This document shows, piece by piece, positions 33,871 to 45,678 of a stretch of 64,000 nt of DNA. The stretch's first letter is position 1. The number at the start of each line of letters is the position of its first letter. Source of the DNA: Stomoxys calcitrans (taxonomy: Eukaryota > Arthropoda > Insecta > Diptera > Muscidae); NCBI RefSeq assembly GCF_963082655.1, contig NC_081552.1, positions 58,756,561-58,820,560 on the forward strand, read 5' to 3'. The notes under the pieces are model-generated. The model worked only from the letters and a program-made list of their open reading frames with translations, was not told the origin of the DNA and made no database searches. The translations under genes were made by a program, and so were the position numbers.

Positions 33871-34250
33871 GAAAACTCAAAATCGTTTTTTGTAAAACAT
33901 TGCCATGGAGGAAATTTATTTTTGTTGTTGTATATCTAGCATAGTCACCCATAAAGTAAATATTTTCTTGACCGTCATGACATTTTAAGTTGATCTAACC
34001 ATGTCCGTTCGTCTGTCGAAAGGCACAAATACTTCTTATTGCTGTAGGTCGGTTGGGATTTCAAATGGGCCAAATGAGTCCATGTTTTGATTTAGCTGCC
34101 TTATGAACCGATCTTGGACCTTAACTTCTTGAGCTTCTAGAGGGCGTAATTTTTATCCGAGAAGGCTAAAAATTTGCACGTAGTATTTTGGTATCACTTC
34201 CGACAACTCTGTTAAGTATGGTTAAAATCATTATTCAATTTTGTAGGACA
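33871..34250 (+). mobile_element. Degenerate HINE-A leader and body
   Basis: ACCCATAAAGTAAATATTTTC, CCATGTCCGTTCGTCTGTCG and GTAGGTCGGTTGGGATT are recognisable HINE-A leader parts. No 5' or 3' terminus is seen. The first about 60 bp are unassigned. Confidence 0.55.
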
Positions 34251-34915
34251 AAATACTGGTCTTTTTTGGTTGCTATATCCAAATATAGACCGATCTGAAC
34301 CATACACAACACGGATGTCGAGCCTAACATTAGTCACTGTCCCAAATTTCGGCGACATCGGACAAGAAATGCGCCTTTTATGATCGGTCTATATGGCAGT
34401 TATATCCAAAAATTTTTCATATCGGGCCATAACTAGATATAGCTGCCATATAGACCGACGTACCGATTTAAGGGTGCATCTATCACCTGATTTTCTAGAA
34501 ATTTAGAACAGTGACATCTTGTCGACATCCGGAACAAGTTGTATATTTAGATGTCAATTAAGATGACAATTAAGGGTCTTAAAACCCATAAAAGCTCAAA
34601 ATGTTATCCGATTTAGCTTAAATTTGGAACAGTTAGTGGCATTAGGCCTCTTGCTGTCCAACCTGAACATAGCTCAGATCGGTCCATATTTAGATATAGC
34701 TGTATCATAGACCGATCTGCCGAATTGGGGTTTTAAGCCCCATTTGCTTCCAGATTTCGCTGAAATTTGAAACAGTGAGTTGCACTGGACCTCTCATTGT
34801 CCGTACTAAACAAAGACCTGATCGGACCAAATTTGGATATAGCTGCCATATATACTACCAATTTGGGGTCTTAAACCCATAAAAAACCGTATTTTCCTAT
34901 ATCGCTGAAGTTTAG
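34251..34915. mobile_element. Degenerate HINE-B-like monomers, mixed orientation
   Basis: Units such as TATATCCAAATATAGACCGATC (one strand) and GATATAGCTGCCATATAGACCG (other strand) indicate at least two old fragments with an inversion near 34410. No termini remain. Confidence 0.5.
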
Positions 34916-35170
34916 AGTATTGGACTAGAAATAACAGAGGAGCGAAAAAAATTGACAGAGCGGAGCGAAAAAAATACTGCCGGAGCGACAGTGGAGCGAA
35001 GCGATAAAAAGGTACCCGCTCCGGATCCCTGTTGCTGACCATTGTAAAGTAATAGTTCCAAACTTTCATTGCTTGTTCGGGTGTAGAAGACGTTGCGAAA
35101 GTTTACACCATATGCCATGTCTTATCTTCATTCACCTCTTAATTCACTTTCACTTACTCTCCTTCGATCT
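34916..35170. other. Unassigned sequence with GGAGCG repeats
   Basis: GGAGCG occurs five times between about 34938 and 34999, mostly as GGAGCGAAA or GGAGCGACA, and the inverse CGCTCC at about 35009. No coding or named repeat recognised. Confidence 0.45.
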
Positions 35171-36723
35171 TTTTATACCCTCCACCATAAGATGGGGGGT
35201 ATACTAATTTCGTCATTCTGTTTGTAACTACTCGAAATATTCGTCTGAGACCCCATAAAGTATATATATTCTTGATCGTCGTAAAATTTTATGTCGATCT
35301 AGCCATGTCCGTCCGTCTGTCCGTCCGTCCGTCCGTCCGTCCGTCCGTCCGTCCGTCCGTCCGTCCGTCCGTCCGTCCGTCTGTCTGTCGAAAGCACGCT
35401 AACTTCCGAAGGAGTAAAGCTAGCCGCTTGAAATTTTGCACAAATACTTCTTATTGGTGTAGGTCGGTTGGTATTGTAAATGGGCCATATCGGTCCATGT
35501 TTTGATATAGCTGCCATATAAACCGATCTTGGGTCTTGACTTCTTGAACCTCTAGAGTGCGCAATTCTTATCCGATTGGCACGAAATTTTGCACGACGTG
35601 TTTTGTTATGACATCCAACAACTGTGCCAAGTATGGTTCAAATCGGTCCATAACCTGATATAGCTGCCATATAAACCGATCTTGGGTCTTGACTTCTTGA
35701 GCCTCTAGAGTGCGCAATTCTTATCCGATTTGAATGAATTTTGGCACGACTTGTCTTGTTATGATGTCCAACAACTGTGCCAAGTATGGTTTAAATCGGT
35801 TCATAATCTGATATAGCTGCCATATAAACCGATCTTGGGTCTTGACTTCTTGAGCCTCTAGAGCGCCCAATTCTTATCCGATTTGAATGAATTTTGGCAC
35901 GACGTGTTCTGTTATGATATCCGACAACTGTGCTAAGAACGGTTCAAATCGGTCCATAATCTGATATAGCTGCCATATAAACCGATCTTGGGTCTTGAAT
36001 TCTTGAGCCTCTAAAGTGCGCAATTCTTATCCGATTGGCATGAAATTTTGCACGACGTGTTTTGTTATGATATTCAACAACTGTGCCAAGTATGGTCCTA
36101 ATCGGTCCATAACCTGATATAGCTGCCATTTAAACCGATCTTGGGTCTTGACTTCTTAAGCCTCTAGAGTGCGCAATTCTTATCCGATTATAATGAAATT
36201 TTGCACGACGTGTTTTGTTATGATATTCAACAACTGTGCCAAGTATGGTCCTAATCGGTCCATAACCTGATATAGCTGCCATATAAACCGATCTTGGGTC
36301 TTGACTTCTTAAGCCTCTAAAGTTCGCAATTCTTATCAGATTGGAATGAAGTTTTGCACGACATGTTTTTTTATGATATCCAACAAGTGTGCCAAAAATG
36401 GTTCATATCGGCTCATAAACTGATATAGCTGTCATATAAACAGATCTGGGGACTTGACTACTTGAGCTTCTAAAGGGCGCAATTCCTACCTGATTTGGCT
36501 GAAATTTTGCATGACGTTTTTTATTTATTTTTTATTTTTTCTTTCAACCACTGTGTCAAATAAGTTTTAAATCGGTTCATAACCTGATATAGCTGCCATA
36601 TAAACCGATCTGGGATCTTGACTTCTTGAGCTTCTAGAAGTCGCAATTATTATCCGATTTGCCTGAAATTTTGTACGATGGATCCTCTCTTGACCATCAA
36701 CATACGTGTTTATTATGGTCTAA
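35171..36723 (+). mobile_element. HINE-A running into the assembly gap
   Basis: 5' end TTTTTATACCCTCCACC, leader, pure GTCC tract (35307-35390), six or more monomers and the start of the 3' half-monomers. The 3' terminus is lost in the N gap. Confidence 0.82.
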
Positions 36724-36923
36724 NNNNNNNNNNNNNNNNNNNNNNNNNNNNNNNNNNNNNNNNNNNNNNNNNNNNNNNNNNNNNNNNNNNNNNNNNNNNN
36801 NNNNNNNNNNNNNNNNNNNNNNNNNNNNNNNNNNNNNNNNNNNNNNNNNNNNNNNNNNNNNNNNNNNNNNNNNNNNNNNNNNNNNNNNNNNNNNNNNNNN
36901 NNNNNNNNNNNNNNNNNNNNNNN
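36724..36923. other. Assembly gap, 200 N
   Basis: Exactly 200 N, probably a placeholder length. The missing sequence should include at least the HINE-A 3' end. Open frames called across it are artefacts. Confidence 0.99.
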
Positions 36924-37027
36924 GAAGTTGAAGACTGCCAGATGACGCTAATTTAAATGTTAGTGCTACTCGCATAGAGTGGATCATATGGTATGGTGGT
37001 GGTTGTCTATGAAAAGTCATTCATAGA

Positions 37028-38243
37028 TAGTTTTTTTTTATACCCACCACAGAAGGATGGGGATATATTCAATTTGTCATTCCGTTTGCAATATATCGAT
37101 ATATCCATTTCCGACACCATATTCTTGATCAGCGTAAAAATCTAAGACGATCTAGACATGTCCGTCCGTCTGTCCGTCTGTCTGTTAAAATCACGCTACA
37201 ATCTTTAAAAATAGAGATATTGAGCTGAAACTTTGCACAGATTTTTTTTTCCATAAGCAGTTTAAGTTCAGATATGGGCTATATCTGACTATATCTTGAT
37301 ATAGCCCCCATATAGACAGATCCTCCGATTTAGGGTCTTAGGCCCATAAAAGCCACATTTATTATCCGATTTTGATGAAATATGGGACAGTGAGTTGTCT
37401 TACGCCCTTCGACATCTTTCGTCAATTTGGCTCAGACCGGTTCACATTTGGATTTAGCTGCCATTTGACCGATTTCTCGATTTAAGGTTTTTGGCCATAA
37501 AAGGCGCATTTATTGTTCGGTGTCGCCGAAATTTGGGACAGTGAGTTAAGGTAAGCCCATTGACATACTTCTGCGATATCGCACAGCTCGGTCCAGAGTT
37601 GGATATAGCTGCCATATAGACCGATATCTCGGTTTTAAGTTTTGGGTCCATAAAAGGCGCATTTATTGTCCGATGTCGCTGAAAATTGAGACAGTGAGTT
37701 TAGTTAGGCTCTTCGATGTCCTTCTTCAATTTGGCCCAGATCGGTCCATATTTGCAGTATTGATTGATCTCTCTATTTAAGGTTTGGGCCCATAAAAAGC
37801 GCATTTATTGTCCGATTCGCTGTAAATTGGGACAGTGCTTTGCGTTAGGCTCTTCGACATTTTTCTGCAACTTGGCCCAAATCGGTCCAGATTTGGATAT
37901 AGCTGCCATGTAGACCGATATCTAGATTTAAAGTCTTGGCCCCATAAAATGCGCATTTATAATCCGATTTCACTGAAATTTGACACAGTGACTTATGTTA
38001 CGCTTTTCGACATCCGTGTCGTATGTGGTTCAGATCGGTTTGTTTTTAGATATAGCACAATTGAACAATTGAAATGTACTTATTAGCATTTGGTCCAAAT
38101 CGGAACATATTTCGATATAATTGCTATGGAACATATAGTATGAAATTTTCACCGAATTTTGATGAAAGGTGGTTTACACATATACCCGAGGTGGAGGGTA
38201 TCCAATTTTCGGCCGGGCCGAACTTAACGATTTTTTACTTGTT
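37028..38243 (+). mobile_element. HINE-B, nearly complete copy
   Basis: 5' end TTTTATACCCACCAC, leader with TTCTTGATCAGCG, GTCC/GTCT tract (37160-37186), about six monomers (CATATAGACCGATATCTCG type), 3' inverted repeat GAGGTGGAGGGTATCC, hairpin TTCGGCCGGGCCGAA and tail ending TTTTTACTTGTTTTT. It defines the HINE-B ends. The preceding 36924-37027 is unassigned. Confidence 0.8.
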
Positions 38244-38736
38244 TTTAAATCATATTAAATTGCCATATTAAACGATTTTCTGTGGTAAAAAACTAATTTG
38301 CCAGTCTAATATTTTGTGCGGTGGCAATAGTTCTTACCGTGTAAAACTCTTGAAGAAAAAAGTGTTGCCCAGCAACACGTCGTTTGGTCTCGTCTATAGG
38401 TGAGCTGAAAATGGTTGCTACCTTATTGTTAAGGTTTGCAACTCCTGCTTTCGCGCTGAATGTTATAATTTCGGGGCTACGGCGGCCTACACATTAATTA
38501 AATCACACAGTGTCCCGTTAGGCCATTATAATTGATCGACTGTTTTGGGGTGAAGTGGCCCGCTAGATATATGAGCAGAATAATGATATCAGATTCGCGG
38601 TACACAACCTAATACCTTTAATTTAACCTCATATTGTCATGATTGGTGTATGCAGCCGTTTGGTGGAGGGCGTCTATATAGGGATTATGCGCCACTCTGC
38701 CACTTGAGGTCAAATTTGAATGACGCATTTAACTCA
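38244..38736. repeat. Degenerate SINE piece and repeat C remnants
   Basis: ACCGTGTAAAACTCTTGAAG to CTCGTCTATAGG (about 38337-38400) resembles the SINE body. From about 38520 there are repeat C-like phrases (AATTTAACCTCATATTGTCATG). No gene. Confidence 0.45.
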
Positions 38737-39811
38737 AAACAAGTAAAAGCGTGCTAAGTTCGGCCGGGCCGAATCTTATATACCCTCCACCATGGATCGC
38801 ATTTGTCGAGTTCCTTTCCCGGCATCTCTTCTTAGGCAAAAAAGATATAAGAAAAGAGCTGCTCTGCTATTAAAACGATATCAAGATATGGTCCGGTTCG
38901 GACCACAATTAAATTATATGTTGGAGACCTGTGTAAAATTTCAGCCAATTCGTATAAGAATTGCGCCCATTGGGGCTCACGAAGTAAAATAGAGAGAACG
39001 ATTTATATGGGATCTGTATCGGGCTATAGACCAATTCAGACCATAATAAACACATATTTTGATGGTCATGAGAGGATCCATCGTACAAAATTTCAGGCAT
39101 ATCGGATAATAATTGCGACCTCTAGGGGTCAAGAAGTCAAGATCCCAGATCGGTTTATATGGCAGCTATATCTGGTTATGAACCGATTTGAACCTTATTT
39201 GACATAGTTGTTGAAAATAAAAATAAAATACTTCATGCTATATCAGGTTATGGACCGATTTAAACCATACTTGGCACAGTTTTTGGGTATCATAACAAAA
39301 CACGTCGTGCGAAATTCTATTCCAATCGGATAAGAATTGCGCTCTCTAGAGGCTCAAGACCCAAGATCGGTTTATATGGCAGCTATATCAGGTTATGTGT
39401 CGATTTGAACCATACTTAGCACAGTTGTTGGGTATCATAACAAAATACTATGTGCAAAATTTCATTCCAATCGGATAAGAATTGTGCACTGTAGAGGCTC
39501 AAGAAGCCAAGCCCCCAGATCTGTTTATATGACAGCTATATCAGGTTATGGACCGATGTGAACCATACTTGGCACAGTTATTGGATATTATAGTAAAACA
39601 CGTCATGCAAAATTTCATTTCAATCGGATAAGAATTGCGCACGCTAGAGGCTCAAGAAATCAAGACCCAAGATCGGTTTATATGGCAGCTATATCAAAGC
39701 ATGGACCGATATGGCCCATTTACAATACCAACTGACCTACACTAAAAAGAAGTATTTGTGCAAAATTTCAAGCGGCTAGTTTTACTCCTTCGGAAGTTAG
39801 CGTGCTTTCGA
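38737..39811 (-). mobile_element. HINE-A lacking its 5' leader (minus)
   Basis: 3' tail, hairpin and inverted repeat at 38737-38795, half-monomers and about five monomers, ending at GTTAGCGTGCTTTCG, just before the GGAC tract. Confidence 0.77.
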
Positions 39812-40095
39812 TTCTTATCCGATTTGTCTCAAATCTTGATATTTTGTTATGACTTCCAACATCTGTGATAAGTATGGTTCAAACCGATATAAAACTTGAT
39901 GTAGCCATGTAAACCGATCTCCTAATTTAACTCTCTAAGCCTCTAAAGGTCGCAATTCTTATGCGATTTGGCTAAAGATTATTTTGACGAGTTCTCCTAT
40001 GACCTTCCACATACGTGGCAAATGTGGTCTGATTGGGTCCATAACATGATATAGCTCCCATATGAACCGATCTCCTGATTTTAATTCTTAGTCTT
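39812..40095 (+). mobile_element. Old HINE-A fragment (plus), left of MITE
   Basis: Diverged plus-strand monomers from GATTCTTATCCGATTTGTC, interrupted by a mariner MITE. The element resumes at 40523 (TAGCTCCAATAGC) and fades out by about 40600. Confidence 0.6.
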
Positions 40096-40522
40096 AGTGT
40101 TCGGTTCGAAATGTGTTCATTCACCGTTCAGCGATGAGGCTCATTTCTGGTTGAATGGCTACGTAAATAAGCAAAATTGCCGCATTTGGAGTGAAGAGCA
40201 ACCAGAAGCCGTTCAAGAACTGCCCATGCATCCCGAAAAATGCACTGTTTGGTGTGGTTTGTACGCTGGTGGAATCATTGGACCGTATTTTTTCAAAGAT
40301 GCTGTTGGACGCAACGTTACGGTGAATGAACACATTTCGAACCGAACACTGATTTTGGTAATAAAATTCAATGATTTGCAAGCGTTGCTCGTTAGTAAGT
40401 CTATTCATGATGAAATGTCAAAGCATACTGAGCATCTTTCTCTTTGACACCATGTCTGAAATCCCACGTGATCTGTCAAATACTAATGCATGAAAATCCT
40501 AACCTCAAAAAAAATCACCCTT
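40096..40522 (+). mobile_element. Truncated mariner-family MITE
   Basis: Same element type as 31962-32522 but missing its left arm. It starts within AGTGTTCGGTTCG, continues into a transposase fragment on the plus strand (DEAHFWLNGYVNKQN, MHPEKCTVWCGL, GGIIGPYFFKDA) and then the full right arm ending AAAAAATCACCCTT. The middle keeps about 45 bp (encoding PEAVQELP) that are deleted in the other copy. Confidence 0.82.
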
Positions 40523-40600
40523 TAGCTCCAATAGCTTTGCAATTTTTATGCTTTATGTTTTGTTTGCCTATAAAGAGACATCGGTAAAAAAATAAATTTT

Positions 40601-40716
40601 TATCTATGGCAAAGATATTCACTTAAACTACCTGAAACACCTATTGTTAAGGCCCGTCTTAGGGTGGGAAATTTAAAAAAATAGTACAACAAACAACCGC
40701 AACGAAATTCTTATAC
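40601..40716. other. Unassigned spacer
   Basis: About 115 bp with no recognisable feature. Confidence 0.45.
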
Positions 40717-42207
40717 TTTTTATACCCTCCACCATAAGATGGGGGGTATACTAATTTCGTCATTCTGATTGTAACTACTCAAAATATTCGTCTGAGACCC
40801 CATAAAGTATATATATTCTTGATCGTCGCGACATTTTATGTCGATCTAGCCATGTCCGTCCGTCTGTCCGTCCGTCCGTCCGTCTGTCTGTCGAAAGCAC
40901 GCTAACTTCCGAAGGAGTAAAGCTAGCCGCTTGAAATTTTGCACAAATACTTCTTATTAGTGTAGGTCTGTTGGTATTGTAAATGGGCCATATCGGTCCA
41001 TGTTTTGATATAGCTGCCATATAAACCGATCTTGGGTCTTGACTTCTTGAGCCTCTAGAGTGCGCAATTCTTATCCGATTGGAAAGAAATTTTGCACGAC
41101 GTGTTTTGCTATGATGTCCAACAACTGTGCCAAGTATGGTTTAAATCGATCCATAACCTGATATAGCTGCCATATAAACCGATCTTGGGTCTTGACTTCT
41201 TGAGCCTCTAGCGTGCGCAATTCTTACCCGATCAGATTGAAATTTTGCACGACGTGTTTTGTTATGATATCCAACAACTGTGCCAAGTATGGTTCAAATC
41301 GGTCCATAACCTGATATAGCTGCCATATAAACCGATCTTGGGTCTTGACTTCTTGACCCTCTAGAGTGCGCAATTCTTACCCGATCAGAATGAAATTTCG
41401 CACGACGTGTTTTGTTATGATACCCAACAAGTGTGCCAAGTATGGTTTAAATCGGTCCATAACCTGATATAGCTGCCATATAAACCGATCTTGGGTCTTG
41501 ACTTCTTGAGCCTCTAGAGGGCACAGTTCTTATCCAATTTAAATGAATTTTTGCACAAGGTATTTGGTTATGATATCCAACAAATGTACCAAGTATGGTT
41601 GAAATCGGTCCATAACCTGATATAGCTGTCATATAAACAGATCTGGGGATTTGACTTCTTGAGCTTCTAGAGGGCGCAATTCCTATCCGATTTGGCTGAA
41701 ATTTTGCATGACGTATTTTATTTTTACTTTCAACAACTGTGTCAAATAAGGTTCAAATCGGTTCATAACCTGATATAGCTGCCATATAAACCGATCTGGG
41801 ATCTTGACTTCTTGACCCCTAGAGGTCGCAATTATTATCCGATATGCCTGAAATTTTGTACGACGGATTCTCTCATGACCATCAACAAACGTGTTTATTA
41901 TGGTCTGAATCGGTCTATAGCCCGATACAGATCCCATATAAATCGTTCTCTCTATTTTACTTCGTGTGCCCCAATGGGCGCAATTCTTATACGAATTGGC
42001 TGAAATTTTACACAGGTCTCCAACATATAATTTAATTGTGGTCCGAACCGGACCATATCTTGATATCGTTTTAATAGCAGAGCAACTCTTTTCTTATATC
42101 CTTTTTTGCCTAAGAAGAGATGCCGGAAAAAGGACTCGACAAATGCGATCCATGGTGGAGGGTATATAAGATTCGGCCCGGCCGAACTTAGCACGCTTTT
42201 ACTTGTT
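40717..42207 (+). mobile_element. HINE-A, complete young copy
   Basis: All parts are present: 5' end, leader, short GTCC tract (about 40856-40892), five monomers, half-monomers, inverted repeat, hairpin and tail. It is nearly identical, in inverted orientation, to 49846-51362, sharing the rare variant GATGCCGGAAAAAGGACTCG. The main difference is 28 bp in the GTCC tract. Confidence 0.87.
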
Positions 42208-42600
42208 TTCTCTTTATTTTACGGACCGATAGATAACAAACAAAGATAAATGCTGCATGATAAATTTGTACCACTCTGCCCTCTCTCTCGTTTCGTGAAA
42301 GCGTCTCTATTCAGCTGATCAATTTGCAAACAGCTAATAGATGGCGCTTACTTAAATGTTAATACTGCCATCGATAAGGGAAAGGTTTAGATTTTCATAC
42401 CCAAAATAACTTAAAAGTTCTCTGTTCCGTGTCGCCCCGGATGCTTGCGCGATCGCACATAAACGACTGAGAATTTTACATTTCTCCCATCTGTTAGATT
42501 TCCTTTGTCAATGCTGCTACTCGCTTGGTGCGTTAAGCCGCTCCACCTAGATTCTTGGACACAAAGTTTAATGTCATATTGGTAATATGCTACCAAATGC
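42208..42600. other. Unassigned, possibly single-copy sequence
   Basis: About 390 bp with balanced composition (AGCTGATCAATTTGC, ATAGATGGCGCTTAC). No open frame with a recognisable domain. Confidence 0.45.
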
Positions 42601-42685
42601 CTTTAATTTGAGGCTCAAATAGCTAGGATCGAATTATATTCCTATTTGAGGGTGGGGCGACCCCCAATTACTTGGACCTTATTTT
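42601..42685 (+). repeat. Repeat C fragment, left of HINE-B
   Basis: AATTTGAGGCTCAAAT and GGGTGGGGCGACCCCC match repeat C. The unit seems to continue after the HINE-B at 43312. Confidence 0.55.
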
Positions 42686-43311
42686 TATACCCACCACTTT
42701 TCATTTTGTCATTCCGTTTGCAACACATCGAAATATCCATTTCCGACCCTATAAAGTATAAATATTCTTGATCAGCGTAAAAATCTAAGACGATCTAGAC
42801 ATTTCCGTCCGTTTGTCTGTGGAAATCACGCTACATTCTTTAAAAATAGAGATATTGAGCTGAAACTTTGCACAGATTCTTTTTTTTGTCCATAAGCTGG
42901 TTAAGTTCGTAGATGGGCTATATCGGACTATATCTTGATATAGCCCCCATATAGACCGATCCGCCGATTTAGGGTCTTAGGCCAATAAAAGCTACATTTA
43001 TTATCCGATTTTGAATTTTGGGACAGGGAGTTGTATTAGGTCCTTCGACATCTTTCGTCAATTTGGCTCAGATCGGTTCAGATTTGGATATAGCAGCCAT
43101 AAAGACCGATCCTCCGATTAAGGTTCTTTGGCCCATAAAAGCCACATTTATTATCCGATTTTGCTGAAATTTGGGACAGTGAGTTGTGTTAGGCCCTTCA
43201 ATATCTTTCGTTAATTTGGCCCAGATCGGTTCTGGTTTGGATATAGCTGCCACATAGACCGATCTCTCGATTTAGGGTGTTAGGTCCATAAAAGCCACAT
43301 TTATTATCAAT
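42686..43311 (+). mobile_element. HINE-B lacking its 3' end
   Basis: 5' TTTTTATACCCACCAC, leader, minimal GTCC tract and three monomers, stopping at GCCACATTTATTATC without hairpin. Confidence 0.7.
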
Positions 43312-43495
43312 AAATTATATAACCTATTGCTCCTTCCGGACCACTCCTAACAATCTGATAAAAATTTTAAAGAAATTGGTTCAGACGTTTTTGAGTCTAT
43401 ACGGAACAAACAAATTTACAAACCCACAAACAAACAAACAAATAAACAAACAAACAAACTACAAACAAACAAACACAAATAGATTTTTATATGTA
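43312..43495 (+). repeat. Repeat C 3' terminus with CAAA tail
   Basis: AAAGAAATTGGTTCAGACG, GAGTCTATACGGAACAAACAA, a CAAA-rich run (about 43407-43476) and ATTTTTATATGTAAGATAA. Confidence 0.6.
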
Positions 43496-44034
43496 AGATA
43501 AATTTAGGACATAATTTTATTCTACATACCAAACTTCTGTCAGATAAGCAAAAATCTAAGCTTCTAGGAAGCCGTAACAGACCACCACATTCAAAATTTC
43601 AGCCTTAAACTTACAAAATTACTGCTTGTAAGGACTCAAGAAGTCAAGTCGGTAAATCGCATTAAATGGGAGCTATATCAAGTTATAGACCGATTTGAAC
43701 CGCACTTAGCACAGTTGTTGAATATCATAACAAAATACTACATGCTCAAGTTCAGCCAAATCGGACAAAAAACTGCGGTTTACATGGGCTCAAAAAGTCA
43801 AATCGGGAGATCGGTTTATATGGGAGCTATATCAGATAATTGTCCGATTTCAACTGTACTTGACACAGTCGTTGAAAGTCGTAGCGAACACCATATGCAA
43901 AATTTCAGCCCAAAACGGACAAAAATTGGGGCTTCCAGGGGCTCAAGAAGTCAAATCGGGAAATCGGTTTATATGGGAGCTATATCTATATGTGAACCAA
44001 TATGGATGGCTTATTTGAAATCAGCGACGACATA

Positions 44035-44214
44035 TTGGGTTGCCCAAAAAGTATTTTTTTTTTTTAATAAAACTTAGAATGAACTGTAATCAAATATACT
44101 TTTTTTACACTTTTTTTCTAAAGCAAGCTAAAAGTAAGAGCTGATAACTGACAGAAGAAAGAATGCAATTACAGAGTCACAAGCTGTGAAAAAATTTGTC
44201 AACGGGCAACCTAA
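44035..44214. mobile_element. 180-bp mariner MITE
   Basis: Terminal repeats TTGGGTTGCCC (44035-44045) and GGGCAACCTAA (44204-44214, one mismatch), flanked by TA at 44033-44034 and 44215-44216. The interior is AT-rich and non-coding. The TTGGGTTGCCCAAAAAGTA start is characteristic of a widespread insect mariner group. Confidence 0.82.
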
Positions 44215-44371
44215 TACATCAATATTAAGTATCTGTGCAAAATTTCAAACGGCTAGCTTTACGCATTTGACCGCTGTTGTGATTTCGACAGACGGACGGA
44301 AAGGGCTAGATCGGCTCAGAAAGTCGAGGCGATCAAGAATATATATACTTTACGGGGTCTTAGACGAATAT

Positions 44372-44706
44372 TTGTTTGTTTATTTATTTTCTATCATATT
44401 TACAGTGTATGCTATAAATATAAGATATTTCAGCAAATTGTAATTTCTGGCCTCGAAATGAAAGTTTAAGGAATAGGATCTTTTTCGGAGAGTTATTGAA
44501 AGGAAACAAAATACAATGAGCCTTCTGCTCGTTTATTTTTATTTTCCATTTGGAAAAATATTTCACTGTAGACCATAGAATTTGGAACTTTCCCATTACA
44601 TATTATTGCCTATCATCGGCATAGAAAGCCGTGTCAAAACCATTGATAATTTTGAAATCCGAAGTGTAAAGTGAATACAGTAAAGGGGACAGGATTGAGG
44701 AAGCGA
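44372..44706 (-). pseudogene. Jockey-clade-like non-LTR reverse transcriptase fragment
   Basis: The minus strand from about 44702 reads SSILSPLLYSLYTSDFKIING, then FYADD (catalytic YADD codons at 44612-44623), a stop, and KWKIKINEQKAHCILFPF, the order of RT motifs in Jockey-type LINEs. Only about 110 codons remain, with at least one stop. It is embedded between GAATATTT and GAGGTGTTACAAAC of a HINE leader and ends with an A-rich tail on its own strand (AAATAAATAAACAAAC). Confidence 0.7.
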
Positions 44707-44765
44707 GGTGTTACAAACAGAACGACTAGATTAATATACCCCCATTCTATGGTGGTAGGTAAAAC

Positions 44766-45275
44766 AATATCATAGCCACCCATCATATTTTTCCTAGTTG
44801 TACGTGCATGCTAAATTTCATACCGATAGCTCCATCTGTACAGAAAGTACCAAAATGGTACTTATTTTGGTACAAAAAAAGTACGAATTTTAAACAGGTC
44901 ATTTAGTAACCCATCATACATTTTTTAGTTGTATCTGCATGCCAAATTTCAGATCTCTAGCTTCATATTTAAAGAAAGTATCAAGTTATACCAATTGCTG
45001 TACTAAACGTACGTTTCCTCCCGTAACCACTGCTTTATTCTTTTCATCCTCAGCCGTTAGCACTTGATGTCGTAAGTAAACTTGATGTGAAGTAAAATTT
45101 CAAAATTCTTCCTCTGCCCAAATTTCACCCATTTCATAAGTTTCCAAAATCTCTTATAGTCACCGAATTAAGGTTGCTATAGTGTACCAAAGTTTCAAAA
45201 TTCAGAGCTACAGTTCAATTTACAAAGAAAGTACCAAATAGTATCAATTGCGGTACTAAACGTACTATTTCTCTA
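44766..45275. repeat. Repeat D: GTACCAAA-rich units
   Basis: Two to three imprecise units with CTAGTTGTACGTGCATGC / TTAGTTGTATCTGCATGC, AAATTTCAGATCTCTAGC and AAAGAAAGTACCAAA. The motif GGTAC/GTACC recurs. No termini or coding sequence found. Confidence 0.5.
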
Positions 45276-45678
45276 AGGATGTCGAGAAGCCTAACACAAC
45301 TCGCTATGCGAAATGTCAGTGAAATCGGAGAAGAAATGCGCCCGTTATGGGCCCAAGACCTTAAATCGAGAGATAGGTCTATAAGACAGCTCTAACTAAA
45401 TCTGGACCGATCTAAGCCGAATTAATTGGGGGGTCTACCATATCTTCCTGTCGCTAATTTCAGCAAAATCAGATAATAAATCTGGCTTTAATGGGCCTTA
45501 GACCTTAAATCGGCTGATCAGTATATATGGCAGATATATCCAAATCTGGACCGATCTGGGCGGTATTGAACAAAGCCTAACACAATGTCGAGAAGCCCAA
45601 CACAACTCGTTGTTCCAAATTTCAGAGAAATCATATATTACATATTGTTTTAATGGGCCTTAGACCATAAATCGGCAG
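45276..45678 (-). mobile_element. HINE-B monomers (minus)
   Basis: Diverged units (GGATGTCGAGAAGCCTAACAC, AAATCTGGACCGATCTAAGCC) without termini. Confidence 0.58.

Larger units (their letters stand above)
43496..44765 (-). mobile_element. Old HINE (minus) with two nested insertions
   Basis: Diverged minus-strand monomers (TCGGGAGATCGGTTTATATGG) interrupted by a mariner MITE at 44035-44214. They continue through AGACGGACGG and the leader, and are interrupted again by a Jockey-like fragment at about 44372-44706 before the 5' end (CTATGGTGGTAGGTAAAA). Confidence 0.65.

Noticed and set aside
36659..37020. Open frames across the N run
   Set aside because: They consist mostly of unknown residues from the assembly gap.
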